From: an uncultured Clostridium sp.
GTDB taxonomy: Bacteria > Bacillota > Clostridia > Clostridiales > Clostridiaceae
Length of the DNA: 64,000 nucleotides
Assembly: GCF_900769625.1 (NCBI RefSeq)
Contig: NZ_CAAGHK010000075.1
Span: forward strand, 62,001 to 126,000
Reading direction: 5' to 3'
The translations under genes were made by a program, and so were the position numbers. Positions 17,494 through 27,265 of this stretch are shown one piece after another. Numbering within the stretch: position 1 is the first letter of the stretch; every line of letters starts with the position of its first letter. The notes below the pieces were generated by a model. That model worked only from the letters and a program-made list of their open reading frames with translations, was not told where the DNA came from and made no database searches.

Positions 17494-18969
17494 CTATCTA
17501 AGTGCTGTATTAATTACCTTTCCTGCAACCTGAGCTGCTGCTGTAGAACCGTATCCTCCATTTTCTACAATTACAGCTACAGCTACCTTAGGATTTTCTG
17601 CTGGTGCAAATCCTATAAACCATGAATGTGGTTTTGCAGGTGTACCATCAGGTAGGTTATGGTCAGCAGTACCTGTCTTTCCTGCTGCATTTGTACCTTT
17701 GAAATAACTCCATGAACCATTTACTTTAGAATCCACAAGGTTTTTCATATATTCTTTAATTATTGCTGAATCATTTGCTCCAATAACCTGTTTACGAACT
17801 TTAGGCTCAATACTTTTTACTAAATTCCCATCTTTATCAATTACCTTGCTTACTAATGTCGGCTCCATCATCTTGCCATCATTAGCAATTGTACTTGAAA
17901 CTAATGCCATCTGAATTGGTGTAGCAAGTATACTACTCTGACCTATTCCTGTCTGAGCAATGCTTCCTGTTTCATATGACTTAAGTTCAGGAAATCTGCT
18001 ATTTTCAATAGTAAATCCATTTGCTTCTATTGAATTATTGAAACCATAATCCTCAGCTGTAGCTTTAAGTTTATCATTTCCAAGCTCCATTGCAAGTGTT
18101 CCAAATACAACATTGCTTGAAACCTTGAATGCTTCTCTTAAATCTATAGTTCCATAAACAGCGTTATTTGCATTACTTAAAGAATGGCTGTCGTTAAATA
18201 CTATTTTTCCTTCATCTATAAAAGTTCTATTTGTTATACCGCTTATATTCTCCAATGCACTTGTCAAAGTGATTGTCTTGAATGTTGAGCCAGGTGGATA
18301 TAATCCTGCTGTTGCTCTGTTTATAAGTGGAGAATCATCAGCACTCCCTGCATTAGCTGCATCCATTGCTGCTTTTAAGTCATTAGGATTATATGTTGGT
18401 TTTGAAACCATCGCTAAAACTTCTCCAGTCTTAGGATTTAATGCAACAACTGCACCTTTGTTATTGCCTAATGCATCGTATGATGCCTGTTGAAGTGCAG
18501 GGTCTAAAGTCGTAACAACTCCATTCCCTATTTTTATCTCATCCTGTTTTCTTGTTTCAAACATTGATTTTAATTTATCAATGCTGAAATCATTAAGCAG
18601 ACTTGAAAAATTATTCTGAAGCTTACTATAACTTGAAAGCTCTTTATTGTAATTTGCTTCAAGACCTACAGCCCCATATATATTGCTGTTATATCCTAAC
18701 GCATGAACATATAAATCATTGTTTATATATGTCCTCTTCTGAGTTAATGCATCTACTCTTTCACTCTTTGTTAATGGATTTCCATTTCTATCGTAAATAG
18801 TTCCCCTTAACACTTCATTTGATGTTGCATAAATTCTTTTATTCCCTGGCTGTTCTGCTATTGCAGGAGCAGAGAATGTCTGAAAATATGCAATGTAAGA
18901 TATAAGAGCTACAAAGCAGAATAGAAAAACTATCATAACTTGTTTTATACTGTTTGAATTATCCTTCAT
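17494..18969 (-). CDS. Class B penicillin-binding protein (transpeptidase, PbpA/FtsI family)
   Basis: Cross-links peptidoglycan together with a partner SEDS glycosyltransferase. The start is ATG at 18969, one base after the upstream ftsW-like stop and behind GGAGGG; a longer frame inside ftsW lacks a ribosome site. The 491-residue protein has one N-terminal membrane anchor (VMIVFLFCFVALISYIAYF), a short dimerisation domain, and the transpeptidase with SxxK in PPGSTFKTI near residue 240, SxN in KVSSNVVF near 290 and KTG in AGKTGTAD near 440. A short anchor plus compact domain resembles mycobacterial PbpA. It forms a translationally linked pair with the SEDS gene; stem-loop downstream. Elongation, division or sporulation role cannot be separated by sequence. 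Confidence 0.93.
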   Translation of the reverse strand: MKDNSNSIKQVMIVFLFCFVALISYIAYFQTFSAPAIAEQPGNKRIYATSNEVLRGTIYDRNGNPLTKSERVDALTQKRTYINNDLYVHALGYNSNIYGAVGLEANYNKELSSYSKLQNNFSSLLNDFSIDKLKSMFETRKQDEIKIGNGVVTTLDPALQQASYDALGNNKGAVVALNPKTGEVLAMVSKPTYNPNDLKAAMDAANAGSADDSPLINRATAGLYPPGSTFKTITLTSALENISGITNRTFIDEGKIVFNDSHSLSNANNAVYGTIDLREAFKVSSNVVFGTLAMELGNDKLKATAEDYGFNNSIEANGFTIENSRFPELKSYETGSIAQTGIGQSSILATPIQMALVSSTIANDGKMMEPTLVSKVIDKDGNLVKSIEPKVRKQVIGANDSAIIKEYMKNLVDSKVNGSWSYFKGTNAAGKTGTADHNLPDGTPAKPHSWFIGFAPAENPKVAVAVIVENGGYGSTAAAQVAGKVINTALR

Positions 18970-18970
18970 T

Positions 18971-20191
18971 TTAGCCCTCCTCTGATATCTTTTGAAGTAT
19001 AGCCAGAGCAAAGAACATTGTTAACATTGAAGAACCACCATAACTTATCAGAGGCAGTGTAATACCTGTCAGTGGAATTATAGCAAAAACTCCTCCAATG
19101 ATAACTAGTACCTGACATGCAATCATTGCACTAAGGCCAATTGTATTAAGCTGTGAAAATTTGTCTTTTACTCTAAATGCTGCTCTCATTCCTCTATAGA
19201 AGAATAAGAAATATATTATCATAATTCCAAGACCAAATACCATTCCAAGTTCTTCACAGATAACTGCAAATATTAAATCTGAAGTATTGACTGGTACAAA
19301 TCCTGGATATCCCTGACCTAATCCACTTCCAAACATTCCACCTGAGGAAATTGCATAAAGCCCTTGAATAATCTGATATCCACCTCCATTTGGATCGCTC
19401 CACGGATCTCTCCAGATATCTATTCTCGCTTGAACATGTGAAAATAAATGATATGCAGCAAAAGCTCCAACTGCCGATAAAACAATTGTTATTGCAACAT
19501 ATTTCTTTTTACCAGTAGAAACATAAAGCATTGTTACTGCTATACCAAAGAATATTAATGCTGAACCTAAATCTTTCTGCATAACGAGACAACCTAAACA
19601 AAACACTGAAACAAGAGCAGGCTGCCATAGCTGTTTAAAATCTTCTTTAATATCATTTTTATCTTCATATCCCATCAATGCTGAAGCAAGATATAATACA
19701 AAAGTTATCTTTCCAAATTCTGATGGCTGAAACCCAAATCCACCAATTGTAACCCAGTTTGTTGCTCCATTAATTTCCTTTCCTGCAATCAGTGCCATAG
19801 GCATTATCAATACAGTTGCAATTAAAAATATATTTTTATACTTAGAAAAATTTCGGATATCTGGTATTGCAACTACAAGCACAATAAAAAATATAATCCC
19901 CGCTGTAAACCACATGAACTGTTTTATTGCAACACTTGTATCAAGTCTATACATAACCGCTATACCTATAACCGATAATATACATGCAAATGTAATCAAA
20001 AATTTATCCCCCTGGGGATAAAACTTACGTATTAATATTTGTGTTGCTGTTACAAGTGCACATACTATTAAGCCCATCTTTATAGCACCATTATCCATTG
20101 GATCCTTTAAAACTGCCAGATTAATAAAAAGAGCCATGCAGAGTATGTATGTCAAAAGCAGCAATACAACTTCATCTTTTTTTATTTTCAA
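18971..20191 (-). CDS. SEDS-family peptidoglycan polymerase (FtsW/RodA/SpoVE)
   Basis: Membrane glycosyltransferase that polymerises lipid II, working with a cognate class B PBP. The 406-residue protein has about ten membrane helices and the family signatures QPSEFGKI near residue 160, MQKDLGSALIFFGI near 200, GGGYQIIQGLYAISSGG near 275 and the C-terminal PLTGITLPLISYGGSS. The start codon is TTG with AGGTGAG six bases before it. The stop codon lies one base before the PBP start, so the pair is almost certainly co-translated. The upstream FHA gene is separated by a hairpin and a repeat. Whether it is a RodA, FtsW or SpoVE functionally is not decidable here. Confidence 0.93.
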   Translation of the reverse strand: MKIKKDEVVLLLLTYILCMALFINLAVLKDPMDNGAIKMGLIVCALVTATQILIRKFYPQGDKFLITFACILSVIGIAVMYRLDTSVAIKQFMWFTAGIIFFIVLVVAIPDIRNFSKYKNIFLIATVLIMPMALIAGKEINGATNWVTIGGFGFQPSEFGKITFVLYLASALMGYEDKNDIKEDFKQLWQPALVSVFCLGCLVMQKDLGSALIFFGIAVTMLYVSTGKKKYVAITIVLSAVGAFAAYHLFSHVQARIDIWRDPWSDPNGGGYQIIQGLYAISSGGMFGSGLGQGYPGFVPVNTSDLIFAVICEELGMVFGLGIMIIYFLFFYRGMRAAFRVKDKFSQLNTIGLSAMIACQVLVIIGGVFAIIPLTGITLPLISYGGSSMLTMFFALAILQKISEEG

Positions 20192-20208
20192 AATATCTCA
20201 CCTCATAT

Positions 20209-20274
20209 CAATTGACAGTTGAAAATTATTAATGATGAAAATCACAGATTTTCTTATTATCAACTGCTAATTTT
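20209..20274. repeat. Imperfect hairpin repeat, copy B
   Basis: CAATTGACAGTTGAAAATT pairs imperfectly with AATTAGCAGTTGATAATAAG; the centre GAAAATC-aca-GATTTTC is a perfect stem. It sits just upstream of the SEDS gene ribosome site. Confidence 0.6.
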
Positions 20275-20300
20275 AATTTTATAACATATATGTATTTTCT

Positions 20301-20341
20301 AAGGCTCAGCTAATTATATTTAATAATATAAGCTGAGCCTT
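20301..20341 (-). terminator. Stem-loop between FHA and SEDS genes
   Basis: Perfect 11-base arms AAGGCTCAGCT and AGCTGAGCCTT, nine bases beyond the FHA stop. The following bases (TAGAAAATAC) are not a good U-run, so termination may be partial. Confidence 0.6.
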
Positions 20342-20349
20342 AAATTATA

Positions 20350-20793
20350 TTATGTTAAAATCTTAAATACTCCACTGCCGATTCTTACTTCGTCTCTATT
20401 TGAAAGCTTAGCTCTTCCTTTTAATTTATTTCCATTTAAATAAGTTCCATTAGTACTATTTAAATCTTCCAAAAACAAGCCATTATTTCTAACTAAAATC
20501 TGTGCATGATTACCTGAAACATGCTGGTCAGCCATAACTATAGAGTTCCCTTCTTTTCTACCAATACTCAAATCAGACCTTATTGGAATAATCGATCCTT
20601 CTTTAAGTCCTCTGGCATCTCCGCTTTGTATTATTTCTAATCCATAATTACCGTTAGTTCTTGGCGGTCTTCTTCTTTTGCCTCCATTTTTAACGTCTTT
20701 ATACATTATCTTTAAGGCATAGTATATTATTACGTATAATATGATGATAAAAACAAGTCCAAATCCTATTCCTACCATTTTCGAAAAACTCAT
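20350..20793 (-). CDS. Membrane-anchored FHA-domain protein
   Basis: FHA domains bind phosphothreonine peptides. The 147-residue protein has one N-terminal membrane helix (about residues 8-28, VGIGFGLVFIIILYVIIYY), a basic linker (KRRRPPR) and a C-terminal FHA domain with the conserved SIGRKEGNSIV, VSGNHAQI and LNSTNGTYLNG motifs, all phosphopeptide-binding residues in place. It precedes a SEDS polymerase and a class B PBP, matching the fhaB-rodA-pbpA part of the actinobacterial wall-kinase cluster, but no kinase or phosphatase gene lies here. It is therefore a candidate reader of PrkC-type phosphorylation at the wall machinery (inference). Confidence 0.9.
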   Translation of the reverse strand: MSFSKMVGIGFGLVFIIILYVIIYYALKIMYKDVKNGGKRRRPPRTNGNYGLEIIQSGDARGLKEGSIIPIRSDLSIGRKEGNSIVMADQHVSGNHAQILVRNNGLFLEDLNSTNGTYLNGNKLKGRAKLSNRDEVRIGSGVFKILT

Positions 20794-20859
20794 ATCTTCA
20801 CCTCAATATCTATTTGCTATATCATATCACATATTGATTATACAACAAAAACTCTATTA

Positions 20860-20876
20860 TGGCATAACAAATGCCA
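20860..20876 (-). terminator. Terminator-like hairpin after uvrA
   Basis: TGGCAT and ATGCCA arms around AACAA, 23 bases beyond the uvrA stop, followed on the minus strand by a T-rich tail with GTTTTTG. Confidence 0.55.
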
Positions 20877-20898
20877 CATTGTAATAATGAATTCATAA

Positions 20899-23721
20899 TT
20901 ATAATACATTTCTTAAATATTTACCAGTATAAGATTTTTCTTCTTTGCTTATTTGTTCTGGAGTACCACACTTTATAACAGTACCACCCTTATCTCCACC
21001 TTCTGGTCCTAAATCAATTAAATAATCTGCACATTTTATCATATCAAGATTATGCTCAATTACAACTACTGTATTTCCAGCATCAACAAGTCTCTGTAGA
21101 ATCTCTACAAGTCTGTTTACATCATCAATATGTAATCCTGTTGTCGGCTCATCCAATATATATAATGTCTTTCCTGTACTTCTCTTTGATAATTCATATG
21201 CAAGCTTTATTCTCTGAGCTTCACCACCAGATAACTGAGTTGAAGGCTGACCTAATCTTATATATCCCAATCCAACATCCTTTAACGTCTGAATCTTATT
21301 CTTTATTCTTGGCATATTTTCAAAGAATACTAATGCTTCTTCAACAGTCATATCCAATACATCTGAGATACTCTTTCCCTTGTATTTAACTTCTAATGTT
21401 TCTCTGTTATACCTCTTACCTTTACATACTTCACAAGGTACATAAACATCAGATAAGAACTGCATTTCTATTTTTATTATTCCATCTCCAGAGCATGCTT
21501 CGCATCTTCCACCTTTAACATTGAAGCTAAATCTTCCTGGCTTATATCCCCTCATTTTAGCTTCATTTGTCTGTGAAAATAATTCTCTTATAATATCAAA
21601 AGTACCTGTGTATGTTGCTGGATTTGAACGTGGAGTTCTTCCTATTGGACTTTGATCTATATCTATTATCTTATCAATATTTTCATATCCCTGAATTTCT
21701 TTATGTTTACCAACTGGATTTTTACTCTTATTAATAAGCTTATTTAACCCCTTATATAATATTTCATTTACAAGAGTACTCTTACCAGAACCAGACACAC
21801 CTGTAACAATGCTCAAAGTTCCTAAAGGAATAGATACATTTATGTTTTTTAGATTATTTTCTTTTGCTCCAACTACTTTTATTACATTACCATTCCCTTT
21901 GCGTCTCACTTCAGGTACCTTAATTGCTTTCTGACCTGTCAGATACTGACCTGTTATTGATCTTTCACATGCTTTGATTTCGTCAAGAGTACCAGCAGCT
22001 ACAATCTCTCCACCATGTTCCCCAGCTCCAGGACCGATATCAACTATGTAATCTGCCTCTTTCATAGTATCTTCATCATGTTCAACAACTATTACTGTAT
22101 TTCCAACATCCCTTAAATTCTTTAATGTCTGAATAAGTCTGTCATTATCCCTCTGATGAAGTCCTATACTTGGTTCATCAAGAATATACAGTACTCCCAT
22201 CAGAGATGATCCTATTTGTGTTGCAAGTCTTATTCTCTGAGATTCACCACCCGAAAGTGTTCCTGAATTTCTTGCTAAACTTAAATAATCAAGACCAACA
22301 TCTAATAAAAATTGTAATCTGTTTTTGATTTCTCTTATTATCTGCTCACTTATTATTTTATCTTTTTCAGAAAACTCTACACTGTTTATAAAAGCTAATT
22401 CATCTTTTATTGATAAAGTAGTAAATTCATATATATTTTTTCCACCAACTGTAACTGCAAGGGCTTCTTTTTTTAGTCTCGCTCCCTTACATTTTGGACA
22501 GTGAGCATCACTCATATATTGTTCTATATCGCCTTTTATAACATCTGAATTTGTTTCATTATATCTTCTCTTTAATGAATTAATTTCACCATCATAAGCA
22601 TAGTTATATGTAGCTTTTACACCATCTTTCACATAATCAACTTTAATTCTTTTTCCTTCAGTTCCATACAATAATAAATTAATCTGATTCTTATCTAAAT
22701 CCTTTATTGGTTTGTCTAATTCAAGTCCATATTCTCTGCTGAGTGCCTGTAATATTGCATAAGTCCATGAATCATCTTTTAATCTTCCTGCCCCCCATGT
22801 TGCAACTGCACCTTCCATTATGCTCAAGTTAGTATCTGGAATAACTAACTTCTCATCAATTTCAATAAGAGTTCCTAATCCATCACAGTAATCGCATTTA
22901 CCAAATGGCGAATTGAAAGAAAATAGTCTAGGTGCAAGTTCATCTATGCTTATTCCGCAGTCAGGACATGCAAAATTTTCGCTGAATAAGTTTTCTTCTC
23001 CACCTACAATACTGGCAATAACTAATCCTTCACCCATTTTTAATGCTGTTTCTATAGATTCAGTAAGTCTTCCCTCAATACCTTCCTTAATCACTATTCT
23101 ATCGACAACAGCTTCAATATTATGCTTCTTGTTTTTATCTAATTTGACGTCTTCTTCAGTCAAATCATATAATTCTCCATCAATTCTCGCTCTTATAAAT
23201 CCATTTTTCTTTATATTCTCTAATAACTTTTCATGAGTTCCTTTTCTTCCTCTTACCATTGGTGATAATATCTGAAGTTTACTTCTATCCCCATAACTCA
23301 TGATTTTATCAACAATCTGGTCAATAGATTGTTTTGTTATTTCCCTTCCACACTTAGGGCAGTGAGGTATACCAACCCTTGCATATAATAATCTTAAATA
23401 GTCATATATTTCTGTTATTGTACCAACTGTAGATCTTGGATTTTTACTTGTTGTTTTCTGGTCAATTGATATAGCTGGTGATAATCCCTCTATATGTTCC
23501 ACATCAGGTTTATCCATCTGACCTAAAAACATTCTTGCATATGAAGATAAAGATTCAACATATCTTCTCTGACCTTCTGCATACAGAGTATCAAATGCAA
23601 GCGATGATTTTCCCGACCCTGATAAGCCAGTGAAAACAACTAATTTATCTCTTGGAATTTCAACGCTTACATTCTTTAAGTTATTGACTTTTGCGCCTTT
23701 AATTACTATCTTATCGTTCAC
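20899..23721 (-). CDS. uvrA: UvrABC system ATPase subunit A
   Basis: Damage-recognition ATPase of nucleotide excision repair. The GTG at 23721 is chosen because AAGGAG lies eight bases before it; the GTG three codons earlier overlaps that site. The 940-residue protein has two ABC modules: Walker A GLSGSGKSSLAFDT near residue 33 and GVSGSGKSTLVNEI near 640, ABC signatures LSGGESQRIRLA and LSGGEAQRIKLA, and zinc fingers (CPKC, CPDC...CDYC, and CEACSGDG...CEVC). It follows uvrB by about 70 bases with a hairpin repeat between, so uvrB-uvrA are probably one unit. Confidence 0.97.
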   Translation of the reverse strand: MNDKIVIKGAKVNNLKNVSVEIPRDKLVVFTGLSGSGKSSLAFDTLYAEGQRRYVESLSSYARMFLGQMDKPDVEHIEGLSPAISIDQKTTSKNPRSTVGTITEIYDYLRLLYARVGIPHCPKCGREITKQSIDQIVDKIMSYGDRSKLQILSPMVRGRKGTHEKLLENIKKNGFIRARIDGELYDLTEEDVKLDKNKKHNIEAVVDRIVIKEGIEGRLTESIETALKMGEGLVIASIVGGEENLFSENFACPDCGISIDELAPRLFSFNSPFGKCDYCDGLGTLIEIDEKLVIPDTNLSIMEGAVATWGAGRLKDDSWTYAILQALSREYGLELDKPIKDLDKNQINLLLYGTEGKRIKVDYVKDGVKATYNYAYDGEINSLKRRYNETNSDVIKGDIEQYMSDAHCPKCKGARLKKEALAVTVGGKNIYEFTTLSIKDELAFINSVEFSEKDKIISEQIIREIKNRLQFLLDVGLDYLSLARNSGTLSGGESQRIRLATQIGSSLMGVLYILDEPSIGLHQRDNDRLIQTLKNLRDVGNTVIVVEHDEDTMKEADYIVDIGPGAGEHGGEIVAAGTLDEIKACERSITGQYLTGQKAIKVPEVRRKGNGNVIKVVGAKENNLKNINVSIPLGTLSIVTGVSGSGKSTLVNEILYKGLNKLINKSKNPVGKHKEIQGYENIDKIIDIDQSPIGRTPRSNPATYTGTFDIIRELFSQTNEAKMRGYKPGRFSFNVKGGRCEACSGDGIIKIEMQFLSDVYVPCEVCKGKRYNRETLEVKYKGKSISDVLDMTVEEALVFFENMPRIKNKIQTLKDVGLGYIRLGQPSTQLSGGEAQRIKLAYELSKRSTGKTLYILDEPTTGLHIDDVNRLVEILQRLVDAGNTVVVIEHNLDMIKCADYLIDLGPEGGDKGGTVIKCGTPEQISKEEKSYTGKYLRNVL

Positions 23722-23754
23722 TAAATACACTCCTTTTTTATACTAACTATTATT

Positions 23755-23812
23755 AATTCAAAATCCCCCGAGGGATTTTTTCCTTAACTCTCAATTTTCA
23801 ACTTTTAACTGT
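23755..23812. repeat. Hairpin repeat, copy C, overlapping the uvrB 3' end
   Basis: CTTAACTCTCAATTTTCAAC matches the right arm of copies A and D; a small stem (AAAATCCC/GGGATTTT) forms the centre and the left arm is lost. The last codons and stop of uvrB (QLKVEN) are read from this repeat. Confidence 0.55.
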
Positions 23813-25764
23813 TCAATAATATCTCTAAGTTCTGCTGCTCTCTCGAATTGTAAGTTCTTAGCTGCCAGCATCATTTCATCTTTATATTCCTTAATAAGCT
23901 TATCTCTTTCCTTCTTAGTAAGCTTCTTACTTTCATCAGCTTTATACTCTGCAGTTTCTTCTGCAACTTTTGTAGCTTCAATAACATCTCTTACATCCTT
24001 AATTATTGTTGTAGGTGTTATTCCGTGTTCTTCATTATATTTCTTTTGTATCTCTCTTCTTCTTTCAGTTTCCTTAATTGCCTTATCCATTGATTTAGTT
24101 ATATTATCAGCATACATTATAACTCTGCTCTCTGAATTTCTGGCTGCTCTTCCTATAGTCTGAATTAATGATGTCTCAGATCTTAAAAAGCCCTCCTTAT
24201 CTGCATCAAGTATTGCAACAAGTGCAACTTCTGGTATATCAAGACCTTCTCTTAAAAGATTTATTCCTACAAGAACATCAAATTCACCATTCCTAAGATC
24301 TTTTATTATCTTCATTCTTTCTATAGTTTGAATTTCTGAGTGCATATAAGTAGTTTTTACTCCTAGCTCAGTAAGATACTTTGTGAGATCTTCTGCCATA
24401 CGTTTTGTAAGTGTTGTTACAAGTGTCCTGAATCCACGTGCTGTTGTCTTATTTATTTCTCCAAATAAATCATCTATTTGCCCTGTAACAGGTCTTATTA
24501 CTATCTCTGGATCAAGAAGTCCTGTTGGTCTTATTATCTGTTCAGCAATTTCATCAGAATGGTCAAGTTCATATTGTGAAGGTGTTGCACTTACAAAAAC
24601 AACCTGATTTATTTTCTTTTCAAATTCCTCAAACTTCAAAGGTCTGTTATCGAAAGCACATGGCAATCTGAAACCATAATCAACAAGCGTATTTTTTCTT
24701 GATCTGTCTCCAGCATACATTGCTCTTACCTGTGGCAAAGTTACATGACTTTCATCTATAAACATTAAAAAATCTTCTGGAAAATAATCAAGCAATGTTT
24801 TAGGTGGTGTTCCTGAATCCCTTCCATCTAGTATTCTTGAATAATTTTCAATTCCACTGCAATATCCCATTTCCTTTATCATTTCGATATCGTAGTTTGT
24901 TCTCTGTCTTAATCTCTGTGCTTCAAGAAGTTTATCCTGAGAATTCAGTTCTCTCAGTCTATCTTCCAATTCATCCTCAATTGTTCCTATTGCCCTGTCT
25001 ACAGTCTCTTTTGATGTAGCAAAGTGGGATGCAGGAGTTATTGCCACATGATTTCTGTCTCCAATTATACTTCCTGTTAATACATCAAATTCTCTTATTC
25101 TATCTATTTCATCACCAAAAAATTCAATCCTTATTCCTTTATTAGAATATGATGCTGGAATTATGTCTAATGAATCTCCTCTTACTCTGAATGTCCCTCT
25201 TGAAAAGTCAATATCATTTCTTTCATACTGTATTTCTACAAGTTTCTTTATTATTTCATTTCTTTCCTTTTCCATGCCTGTTCTTAAGCTTAAAGTAAGC
25301 TTTTTATACTCATCTGGATTACCAAGTCCATATATACATGATACTGATGCAACTATTATTACATCTCGTCTTTCAAATAAAGCTGATGTTGCTGAGTGAC
25401 GAAGCTTATCTATTTCATCATTTATCGATGCATCTTTTTCAATGAAAGTATCTGTCTGAGGGACATATGCTTCCGGCTGATAATAATCATAGTAAGATAC
25501 AAAGTATTCAACTATATTATCTGGAAAGAATTCTTTAAACTCTGAACATAACTGAGCTGCCAGAGTCTTATTGTGTGCAAGTATTATTGTCGGTCTCTGT
25601 AACCTTTCTATGATATTTGCCATAGTAAATGTCTTACCTGATCCAGTTACTCCAAGAAGTGTCTGTCCCCTATGATTTTTTTTAATTGAATCAACAATTT
25701 TATCTATTGCCTGAGGTTGATCACCTGTGGGCTTAAATTTTGAATGAATTTTAAATTCTCCCAA
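23791..25764 (-). CDS. uvrB: UvrABC system helicase subunit B
   Basis: DNA-damage verification helicase that loads UvrC. The start is TTG at 25764, preceded by ATAGGAGGAG at ideal spacing; the frame extends 11 codons upstream but only into the ribosome site. The 657-residue protein contains Walker A GVTGSGKTFT near residue 40, the DNA-clamping beta-hairpin YYDYYQPEAYVP near 93, helicase motifs (DESH near 340, LREGLDIPEV near 545, QTIGRAARN near 580) and a C-terminal UVR motif (MMLAAKNLQFERAAELRDII). Its final residues come from a hairpin repeat (copy C). uvrA follows; a MinJ-like gene precedes, as in Bacillus subtilis. Confidence 0.97.
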   Translation of the reverse strand: MGEFKIHSKFKPTGDQPQAIDKIVDSIKKNHRGQTLLGVTGSGKTFTMANIIERLQRPTIILAHNKTLAAQLCSEFKEFFPDNIVEYFVSYYDYYQPEAYVPQTDTFIEKDASINDEIDKLRHSATSALFERRDVIIVASVSCIYGLGNPDEYKKLTLSLRTGMEKERNEIIKKLVEIQYERNDIDFSRGTFRVRGDSLDIIPASYSNKGIRIEFFGDEIDRIREFDVLTGSIIGDRNHVAITPASHFATSKETVDRAIGTIEDELEDRLRELNSQDKLLEAQRLRQRTNYDIEMIKEMGYCSGIENYSRILDGRDSGTPPKTLLDYFPEDFLMFIDESHVTLPQVRAMYAGDRSRKNTLVDYGFRLPCAFDNRPLKFEEFEKKINQVVFVSATPSQYELDHSDEIAEQIIRPTGLLDPEIVIRPVTGQIDDLFGEINKTTARGFRTLVTTLTKRMAEDLTKYLTELGVKTTYMHSEIQTIERMKIIKDLRNGEFDVLVGINLLREGLDIPEVALVAILDADKEGFLRSETSLIQTIGRAARNSESRVIMYADNITKSMDKAIKETERRREIQKKYNEEHGITPTTIIKDVRDVIEATKVAEETAEYKADESKKLTKKERDKLIKEYKDEMMLAAKNLQFERAAELRDIIEQLKVEN

Positions 25765-25886
25765 TTTAACTCCTCCTATCCACAATTTCTCGAACAAACA
25801 TTCGTAATATAATTACTATTGTACTTTTCCTTATACTCTAAGTCAATAAATTATTAAATAAAGCTTCACTATATTCTTATTATGCA

Positions 25887-25922
25887 CAAAAAATTCAAGC
25901 AATTCCATAGAACTGCTTGAAT
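25887..25922 (-). terminator. Terminator after the MinJ-like gene
   Basis: Arms ATTCAAGCAGTTC and GAATTGCTTGAAT with a four-base loop, followed by a run of T on the minus strand. Separates ctpB-minJ from uvrBA. Confidence 0.9.
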
Positions 25923-25935
25923 CATATATAAATAA

Positions 25936-27246
25936 TCACTTATTATCTGTTCTGCTTTTGTTTATAGCATTTAGAACTTCTTCAAATGTTTTAGATTCTG
26001 TTTTTGAATCATCATTACCAGCACTATTCTCATGTTTAGCTGCTGGCACAAGCAGTACGCCAAGTCTACTCTTATTATGTACATAATTTATTTCTTTTAT
26101 GACACCATCACAATCTCTTATCTTAATTACTGCTTTATGAAGATTTTTTTTTAGTATTGCATAAATATCCTTTTCACATTCTATATATTGATTATTAACA
26201 GAAATAATCTTACTATTCACACCAATGTTAAATTCTTTCATTCTAGAATCATTTCCTATCTCCAGAACAACAAGACCATTTTTATCGCTTACAAACTTCG
26301 GCTGCCTTTTCATCTCATTATCTCTCTGGAGTTTAAACATGACTTCATGTGCCACAGGTGCAAATATTACGACAAATATTTCCCCGGAAATTCCGAATCT
26401 TACTAATTGTGCTGCAATAACAAGCAGAATACCATAAGAAAAAATATATATTCCTGATACTGCTGCCTTCTCTCTTTTTGTTCTTGTATATGTAACAGAT
26501 GAATAACCTAGAACTGCATAAAAAGAAAATATAGATAAAAAAGCTGCTTTTAAAATATTAATACTATCCAATGATTTAAATGCAGACCAGTAAGCGGGAA
26601 TCTCTGATAAAGGTATACTTAAATAGTCCCCATATAAGCTCTGCATATTTCCTATAATCATTATTGCAAGAGGAAGAACCCAGTATCTCTTTAATGAATA
26701 TCCTCCTAAAATTTCATTTTCTTTTTTTATTAGAATAGGAAAAGCCCCTCTATGTCCATCTAAAAATACAAGTATTCCTTCAACAACATGCATGACTCCT
26801 ACAAATATCATCATGTAAAGTATATCGAGATTAAAAACATATGTATAATCTGCTTCCGGAATAATCATGCCGATTACTTTTAAAATAATACTTATAATTC
26901 CTAGCACTGATGCTGAATATGAAAAACATACAAAAGAAGGCTTTATAGCCATAAGTATTATTGATGTTAAAAATAATATCTCTATTCTGCAGTTTTCATT
27001 AAATACTACCCCACATAAATTTAAAATCAGACTTCCTATAATCCCCCCAAGTACTCCAAAAATAAATTGAGATAGCGTGAGTTCAAGAACAGACTCAACA
27101 CTACCTCCTACCATTATTTTCTGCATTGCTGCTCTTTTTTTATTCTTAAAATAAAAAACAGTCAGCAATCCTAATAGTATAAATACAGATGGGGGGAATA
27201 ATATTGCACCGCATATACTTCTTAATGTAGAAATAACAATATCCAT
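25936..27246 (-). CDS. minJ: Multi-pass membrane protein with C-terminal PDZ domain (MinJ-like)
   Basis: The 436-residue protein has roughly eight or nine membrane helices (residues 10-325) and a C-terminal PDZ-type domain (about 330-400, VVLEIGNDSRMKEFNIG then KIISVNNQYI). In Bacillus subtilis MinJ bridges DivIVA and MinD to restrict division to midcell, and its gene lies in the order ctpB-minJ-uvrB-uvrA, which this window reproduces. Clostridial homologues are usually annotated only as PDZ-domain proteins; the MinJ assignment therefore rests on architecture and synteny, not strong residue identity. It follows ctpB by 19 bases in one operon. AAGGGG ribosome site. Confidence 0.7.
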   Translation of the reverse strand: MDIVISTLRSICGAILFPPSVFILLGLLTVFYFKNKKRAAMQKIMVGGSVESVLELTLSQFIFGVLGGIIGSLILNLCGVVFNENCRIEILFLTSIILMAIKPSFVCFSYSASVLGIISIILKVIGMIIPEADYTYVFNLDILYMMIFVGVMHVVEGILVFLDGHRGAFPILIKKENEILGGYSLKRYWVLPLAIMIIGNMQSLYGDYLSIPLSEIPAYWSAFKSLDSINILKAAFLSIFSFYAVLGYSSVTYTRTKREKAAVSGIYIFSYGILLVIAAQLVRFGISGEIFVVIFAPVAHEVMFKLQRDNEMKRQPKFVSDKNGLVVLEIGNDSRMKEFNIGVNSKIISVNNQYIECEKDIYAILKKNLHKAVIKIRDCDGVIKEINYVHNKSRLGVLLVPAAKHENSAGNDDSKTESKTFEEVLNAINKSRTDNK

Positions 27247-27265
27247 ACAATAATTCCCCTTTTCT

